The position numbers and the translations under genes are program-made. Under the pieces are notes generated by a model that made no database searches, was not told the DNA's origin, and saw nothing but the letters and a program-made list of their open reading frames with translations. 64,000 bases of DNA from Omphiscola glabra (taxonomy: Eukaryota; Mollusca; Gastropoda; Lymnaeidae), in assembly GCA_964017045.1 (NCBI GenBank), contig OZ024794.1, forward strand, positions 6,050,329 to 6,114,328, written 5' to 3'. Positions within the stretch are counted from its first letter, which is position 1; every line of letters begins with the position of its first letter. Shown piece by piece: positions 51,501-60,500 of the stretch.

Positions 51501-54500
51501 AACTATGATTGACACGGTCAAAGGCCTTTGAGAAGTCCATCACCAGCACATCAGTTTGCTTGCTGTTTTTCAGATTTGTCCTCAAGTCTTCTACAAATTC
51601 AAGGAGCTGGGTCTCACATGATCTATTGACTCGGAAGCCATGTTGACAGTCATTGAGTATATTTTTGCTTTCAATATGCTTCATGACTGCGCTTACGATT
51701 ATGTGCTCCAATAGTTTGCATATTACGCTGGTGAGGGATATCGGACGATAATTGGCAGGGTCGGAATGCTCCCTTTCTTGTAGAATGGAGTGACAAGCGA
51801 TGTTCTACAGTCTGCTGGAACATTTCCTGTGCAGAGCGACGATTGGAAGAGGATTGACAGTGCAGGAGCGATTTCTTTGGCTAATTCTTTGAGCACTCGT
51901 GGTTTGATATTGTCAGGACCACATGCTTTGTATATGTTAATGGTTTTGAGGAGGGCAAGCACCCCCTGTCCTGAAATCTGAATATCTTCCATGAATGGCT
52001 AGGCTGTGTTCATCTTGTTGGTTTTTAGGTTGGAGTTTCAGAACTGTTAATTTTGGTTTGAGTTTCAGAACTGTTAGTTTTCGGCGCATGCTGTTCATTT
52101 ACATGGCGGGGAAAATGGCGGGGAAAATGGCGGGGAAAATGCTGGGTAAGTTGTAATGTGGGTTTCAATTTCTACCAGATGATTGTGGGAAAGATTAAAA
52201 TGAGTGTTTAGATATTCATTTTAAAATAATTAAAATGTGTTTTACCAATTATGGAAATTACAGTTCAAGGACGAGGGCACACTGTGGGTACATTTAAGGA
52301 AATATATTTTTTTATGTGGATAAGAACATATCATGAAAACTTGATCAATTCCCATGTTAAATTAAAATAGATAAATATTTGTTTAAATGGCTTTAATGTC
52401 TAATCCCGATTCATTGTGGTTACTTTTATATGAGGACAAATCCGATTATACTGGAAAGAGGATTATGCGGGTTAAGGTATATATATATATATTTTTTTTT
52501 TTTACAGTTTAGGAAATATAATATTTTCCTTCTTCACAACATACGGTACGAGGTCGGGAAAATGTTTGGGGACATTTTATGCAAATGTTTAGGTAGATGA
52601 TATAGAAGATACCCATTTCTAAATATACAATGATTTTAAAAAGTTAAACTTCTGTTAAATTGATACTTCTTTAAATATAGAGAGTTGTGTAATGTATCAG
52701 TTCCCAAATATACATGTCTAATGAATCATTTCCCAAATATACATGTCTAATTAATCATTTCCCAAATAAACATGTCTAATTAATCTTTCCCAAATATACA
52801 TGTCTAATTAATCATTTCCCAAATATACATGTCTAATTAATCATTTCCCAAATATACATGTCTAATTAATCATTTCAAAAATATACATGTCTAATTAATC
52901 AGTTCCCAAATATACATGTCTAATTAATCATTTCCCAAATATACATGTCTAATTAATCATTTCCTAAATATACATGTCTAATTAATCATTTCCCAAATAT
53001 ACATGTCTAATTAATCATTTTACAAATATACATGTATAATTAATCAGTTCCCAAATATACATGTCTAATTAATCATTTCCCAAAAATACATGTCTAATTA
53101 ATCATTTCCCAAATATACATGTCTAATTAATCATTTCCCAAATATACATGTCTAATTAATCATTTCACAAATATACATGTCTAATTAATCAGTTCCCAAA
53201 TATACATGTCTAATTAATCATTTCCCAAATATTCATGTCTAATTAATCATTTCCCAATTATACATGTCTAATTAATCATTTCCCAAATATTCATGTCTAA
53301 CGTATCATTTCACAAATATACATTTCGAGGTTCATTTCAATATCTTGAGAACACCAATGAATCAAAACTTGATTAAGTTACATGAATCAAAACTTCATTA
53401 AGTTACATGAATCAAAACTTCATTAAGTTACATGAATCAAAACTTCATTAAGTTACATGAATCAAAACTTCATTAAGTTACATGAATCAAAACTTGATTA
53501 AGTTACATGAATCAAAACTTGATTAAGTTACATGAATCAAAACTTCATTAAGTTACATGAATCAAAACTTCATTAAGTTACATGAATCAAAACTTGATTA
53601 AGTTACATGAATCAAAACCTGATTAAGTTACATACGTGAAAATTGTGTTTTAAAGGTTTGAAATGTGGAGGAGATTTTAGTTACTCTGGTAGCTCCTGGT
53701 CATAGCAACCAGAGGTTGAATAAAATTATAAGCAGGACAAACACTTAACCACCCTTGTGGGGACCATGATAGCGAAAGACTGAAGTAGACGACCCTTGTG
53801 GGGACCATGATAGCGAAAGACTGAAGTAGACGACCCTTGTGGGGACCATGATAGCGAAAGACTGAAGTAGACGACCCTTGTGGGGACCATGATAGCGAAA
53901 GACTGAAGTAGACGACCCTTGCGGGGACTTTGACAAGGAAAGACTGAAGTAGACGACCCTTGTGGGGACTGTGACAAGGAAAGACTGAAGTAGACGACCC
54001 TTGTGGGTCCCTGTGACAAGGAAAGACTGAAGTAGACGACCCTTGTGGGGACTATGACAAGGAAAGACTGAAGTAGACGACCCTTGTGGGGTCTGTGACA
54101 AGGAAAGACTGAAGTAGACGACCCTTGTGGGGACTGTGACAGGAAAAGACTGAGGTAGATGACCCTTGTGGGGACTGTGACAGGAAAATACTGAAGTAGG
54201 TGACCTTGTGGGGACTGTGACAAGGAAAGACTGAAGTAGACGACCCTTGTGTGGACTGTGACAAGGAAAGACTGAAGTAGACGACCCTTGTGGGGACTGT
54301 GACATGGAAAGACTGAAGTAGACGACCCTTGTGGGGACTGTGACAAGGAAAGACTGAAGTAGACGACCCTTGTGGGGACTATGACAGGGAAAGACTCCCG
54401 GATCACAACTCACTTAGAGAATACACTCAGCATATGGCCGTGCACTTAGCTAACACAACAGCCGTTAATGCAGATAATGAAAGAGTCGCAGTTGCTGGAA

Positions 54501-57500
54501 TAAACAGCTCCTACAGGGCTGCCACCTGTGATGCTTCACAGTGGGAAGAAAAGGCAAACACAGGGTAGGGATCATGATTACAAGTTGCCGTTAAGGGATA
54601 TGAGGCGATAGGCTGTGGTGGAAGCCTATGGCCGGTGATTCTAAATATGCAGCCCTGAGAAAGCTACTCCTAGGCAACCGTTTCGTCCCAGCTACTTCGC
54701 GAATTAGTTGCGAGGTGGAAACCCACTGTAGAATCCCTCTTAGAGGGCGTCCGATGCTTCCCCGGGACGGGTGGGGGGAGATATTAGGACGTTAATTTAC
54801 CGTCCCGGCCCCTAGGAAAGTGGACTACGGACGTTTTAAACACAGCGTCTTCGGTCGACCAGACGTCTCCGGGCGGGGGGGGGGGGTCTCCATCAGAAAA
54901 CTCGATCGAGCAGTTGCTGGTGGGGGCGTCCCACGCCCGGGGGGGGGGGGTCTCTGACGTCTTCCCGCACGGCCCGGCGCCGGAGACACCCGGCGGCTGG
55001 CGGGTGTGGGTGGACGCCAGGGAGGGCATTAGGAGCGCAAGCTCGACGGCCCGCTGACGCCATTTCCTAATGAGATATTTCAGTTAGGGAAAATGAAAAT
55101 TATGTGGAGACATTTAGTCCTTTATGTAGGTAAATTGAAGATTGTGTGTAGACAATTAATCCTTTAGGTATGTCACTTAACATCTTAAAAGAAATTGTGT
55201 GCAACGTTTGACATGACATGACACATTTTTTTAAAAATTTAACCACTGTTATTGTTTGTCATAGTTGACAATACAGATTTATTTCACGCAAAGTAAATTT
55301 CACTCTACAAGTTTGAAATCGAAATTCAGTGTTCCTGACGGCAGCTTGGAGATCAATTTTTTTTTTTTTTTAGGTTTTCCACTAAGATGATCAGATGGGG
55401 CTTGGGGGCACTAGGTTGGGAACCATTGATGTACAAACAAAAGGACGAGCCAGGGCCAACAGTGAGTTACACAAGAGATAACTCCTGCACACCAGGCATG
55501 TGTTAAATTACTACTGGTGTTGCGGCCCTTTGGGATTTCCACCGTGGCCGCCTTGTTGGTTTCAGATTAAATACAACTTGACCAAAACAATCCTGCTCAC
55601 ATCAGCATTTAGATCAAATATTACAACTACAGATAGGTGAGGCCAGCATTTAGATCAAATTTTAAAACTACAAATAGGTGAGGCCAGCATTTAGATCAAA
55701 TTTTAAAACTACAAATAGGTGAGGCCAGCATTTAGATCAAATATTAAAACTACAAATAGGTGAGGCCAGCATTTAGATCAAATTTTAAAACTACAAATAG
55801 GTGAGGCCAGCATTTAAGGTCAAATCGAGAATCCCTGATAGAAGCAACCTCGACGTAGTTATAGACTGGTCCACATTATATACCTGAATCAAAGATTACT
55901 TACACTTTCTGAGTAGGACCAGTGGTCGGCAAACTCATCAATCAAAAGAACCATTTTTTTCGGAGTCAAAGCCGATTTGTGTTCATTCTATACATCCGAC
56001 AGGTTCACAACTTTCAGAAGTTCATTCTATACATTCGACAGGCACATTTCTATACCTTATTTTTACACCACCCCCACCCCATTTTTACGCTCTGCCATAC
56101 CGTATGTCGTCCTATGTCTTTAACTCTCCTGACTATTGATTGGCATAGGCATGTAGACTTGTATGTATATTGTGTATGTCATCATGGGCAATTATGTTTA
56201 AAGTTGTCATGTGTATGTCATATAGGCAATGATGTTTATGTTGTCTTATGTATGTCATCATGGGCAATTATGTTTAACGTTGTCATGTGTATGTCATATG
56301 GGAAATTATATTTAAAGATGTCATGAGATGTCATAATGGGAAATTATGTTTAAAGTTGTCATGTGTATGTCATCATGGGTAATTATGTGTATGTCATCAT
56401 GGGCAATTAGGTTTAAAGTTGTAATGTGTATGTCATGTGGGAAATTATGTTTACAGTGGTCTTGTGAGTTATCCGGTCAGGTGCAGATTACGGCTTTTTT
56501 GTTGGGGTAGGGGTGTCGGGGGGTCTTTCCTTTGCCCATTTAACACTAAGCAGTCGTAAAGACCTTTCCTGTGAAATTTGTCCTATAGGGACATACAGCT
56601 AACATTAAGCAGTCGTAAAGACCTTTCCTGTGACATTTGTCCTATAGGGACATACAGCTAACACTAAGCAGTCGTTAAGACCTTACCTGTGACATTTGTC
56701 CCATAAGGACATACAGCTAACACTAAGCAGTCGTAAAGACCTTTCCTGTGATATTTGTCCTATAGGGACATACAGCTAACACTAAGCAGTCGTAAAGACC
56801 TTTCCTGTGATATTTGTCCTATAAAGACATACAGCTAACACTAAGCAGTCGTAAAGACCTTTCCTGTGACATTTGTCCTATAGGGACATACAGCTGACAC
56901 TAAGCAGTCGTAAAGACCTTTCCTGTGATATTTGTCCCATAAGGACATACAGCTAACACTAAGCAGTCGTAACGACCTTTCCAGTGACAAATTGTCCTAT
57001 AGGGACATACAGCTAACACTAAGCAGCCGTAAAGACCTTTCCTGTGACATTTGTCCTATAAGGACATACAGCTCTCGGCGTATCTCAGACATCCAGAAGG
57101 CAATCTCATGCACCTTATAAGCCATTTATTGGTCTTCAGTTTACAATCAACCTTGTTAAAGTCATTGCCTGGTCGTAACTTCATCAACCTTGTTAAATCC
57201 GTTGTCTTGACTTCAGCTAACAATCCGGAGGGCTGATAGGCGTTTCCCAGCCACGGGTTTAACAAAGGTTGACCTCGACCTTATATCAGCATAGGTGAGA
57301 ATCGCATCATTTAATGTCAAAAACGAGGCTTTTATTGTATCGTCACAACAATACCGAGACGACACGTGGCGTATGCAATCGAAATGGTTTGGACCAGGTA
57401 TTGTCAGATTATGTCCGAGTAAAGAACAAGAGAAGAATGTCGAGGTTGTAGATATTGTCTTAAGGTAAATGGCAGGCAAATGCTGGATGGCCGATTTCGT

Positions 57501-60500
57501 TATAAGAAAGAACATCATATCTCACAATTGAGATGATACTCACGGACATGATGTAAGTTAAGTGCAGTGGTTCTCAAAGTGGGTGTAGGAAGGGAATAAT
57601 GGGTGTATGAATTACGTGATGGGTGAAGGGGTTGAATGATGGTTGTAGGGATTGAATGATGCGTGAAGGGATTGAATGATGGGTGTAAGTATTGAATGAT
57701 GGATGAATGGATTTAATGATGGTTATAGTGATTGAATGATGGCTGTAGTGATTGAATGATGGGTGTAGAGATTGAGTGATGGATGAAGGGATTGAATGAT
57801 GGGTGTAGAGATTGAATGATGGGTGTAGAGATTGAATGATGGGTGTAGAGATTGAATGATGGGTGTAGAGATTGAATGATGGGTGAAGGGGTTGAATGAT
57901 GGGTGAAGGGATGCACGAGCCCACTGACAGATGTACGAACCCAATGACAGATGTACGAACCAAATGACAGATGTACGAACCAAATGACAGATGAACCAAC
58001 AATTAATAGAGTGATTATCTTTGGTGCAGACCTTGACGACAGCTGCAATGACGTCAGAGATCCACGCGCGGCATACCACGAACAAGAAACGAAAGGTCAA
58101 AGGTCGGGCCATTAATGGGCATGACATCTTCGGGGACAGGTTTCGTTAATCCATTGATATATCCAAACACGTGATTTAAAGCGTCATCATAGGCGTGGTT
58201 ACAGATGACAATGACCTTGCTTGCTTCGTAACCGACTTTGTAACTCATTTTTTTTTTTTGGTTATTTATTCTTTTACATAAAGTTTATGCTGCGCTACTC
58301 ATTATTATTTTTTTTACAAAACAATTTAGATTGTGAAAGTGTCACTGGTGGAGTGCACTGGTTGAATTTACACCCACCCCACACCCCTTTTTTAATGAAA
58401 ATTTTATACTGTTGTTTTTATTTTCGTGTTTAATTTGCAATTTAAACTCAATCGTCTCATTCCCAATACTAAATTAGGAAGCTATCGACTCAATCGTCTC
58501 ATTACCAATAGTAAATTAGGAAGCTATCGACTCAATCGTCTCATTCCCAATAGTAAATTAGGAAACTATCGACTCAATCGTCTCATTCCCAATACTAAAT
58601 TAGGAAACTATCGACTCAATCGTCTCATTCCCAATACTAAATTAGGAAACTATCGACTCAATCGTCTCATTCCCAATACTAAATTAGGAAACTATCGACT
58701 CAATCGTCTCATCCCCAATACTAAATTAGGAAGATATCGACTCAATCGTCTCATTCTCAATAGTAAATTAGGAAACTATCGACTCAATCGTCTCATTCCC
58801 AATACTAAATTAGGAAACTATCGACTCAATCGTCTCATTCCCAATACTAAATTAGGAAACGATCGACTCAATCGTCTCATTCCCAATACTAATTAGGAAA
58901 CTATCGACTAAATCGTCTCATTCCCAATACTAATTAGGAAACTATCGACTCAATCATCTCATTCCCAATACTAATTAGGAAACTATCTACTCAATCGTCT
59001 CATTCCCAATATTAATTAGGAAACTATCGACTCAATCGTCTCATTCCCAATACTAAATTAGGAAATATCGACTCAATCGTCTCATTCCCAATACTAAATT
59101 AGGAAACTATCGACTCAATCGTCTCATTCCCAATACTAAATTAGGAAACTATCGACTCAATCGTCTCATTCCCAATACTAAATTAGGAAACTATCGACTC
59201 AATCGTCTCATTCCCAATACTAAATTAGGAAACTATCGACTCAATCGTCTCATTCCAAATACTAAATTAGGAAGCTATCGACTCAATCGTCTCATTCCCA
59301 ATAGTAAATTAGGAAGCTATCGACTCAGTCGTCTCATTCACAATACTAAAAAAAGAAACTATCGACTCAATCGTCTCATTCCCAATACTAAATTAGGTAA
59401 ATATCGACTCAATCGTCTCATTCCCAATACTAAATTAGGAAACTATCGACTCAATCGTCTCATTCCCAATACTAAATTAGGAAACTATCGACTCAATCGT
59501 CTCATTCCCAATACTAAATTAGGAAACTATCGACTCAATCGTCTCATTCCCAATACTAATTAGGAAACTATCGACTCAATCGTCTAATTCCCAATACTAA
59601 TTAGGAAACTATCGACTCAATCGTCTCATTCCCAATACGAAATTAGGAAACGATTGACTCAATCGTCTCATTCCCAATACTAAATTAGGAAACTATCGAC
59701 TCAATCGTTTCATTCCCAATACTAAATTAGGAAACTATCGACTCAATCGTCTCATTCCCAATACTAAATTAGGAAACTATCGACACAATCGTCTCATTCC
59801 CAATACTAATTAGGAAACTATCGACTCAATAGTCTCATTCCCAATACTAAGTAGGAAACTATCGACTCAATCATCTCATTCCCAATACTAAATTAGGAAA
59901 CTATCGACTCAATCGTCTCATTCCCAATACTAAATTAGGAAACTATCGACTCAATCGTCTCATTCCCAATACTAAATTAGGAAATATCGACTCAATCGTC
60001 TCATTCCCAATACTAAATTAGGAAACTATCGACTCAATCGTCTCATTCCCAATACTAAATTAGGAAACTATCGACTCAATCGTCTCATTCCCAATACTAA
60101 ATTAGGAAACTATCGACTCAATCGTCTCATTCCCAATATTAATTAGGAAACTATCGACTCAATCGTCTCATCCCAATACTAAATTAGGAAATATCGACTC
60201 AATCGTCTCATTCCCAATACTAAATTAGGAAACTATCGACTCAATCGTCTCATTCCCAATACTAAATTAGGAAACTATCGACTCAATCGTCTCATTCCCA
60301 ATACTAAATTAGGAAACTATCGACTCAATCGTCTCATTCCCAATACTAAATTAGGAAACTATCGACTCAATCGTCTCATTCCAAATACTAAATTAGGAAG
60401 CTATCGACTCAATCGTCTCATTCCCAATAGTAAATTAGGAAGCTATCGACTCAGTCGTCTCATTCACAATACTAAAAAAAGAAACTATCGACTCAATCGT

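Noticed and set aside
53726..54413. Overlapping minus-strand ORFs of over 200 codons
   Set aside because: All come from the 41 bp array; same peptide phrases cycle through several frames.
57562..57590. cagtggttctcaaagtgggt as a full hAT MITE
   Set aside because: Only one end found; the minisatellite follows immediately.
58054..58248. Minus-strand ORF as an extra cyclase exon
   Set aside because: Exons 1 and 2 already join perfectly within the conserved C1a motif, and the ORF has no cyclase similarity.
58426..58896. 156-codon [14 protein letters not shown] repeat ORF
   Set aside because: 42 bp array artefact; later units with 41 or 40 bp break the frame.
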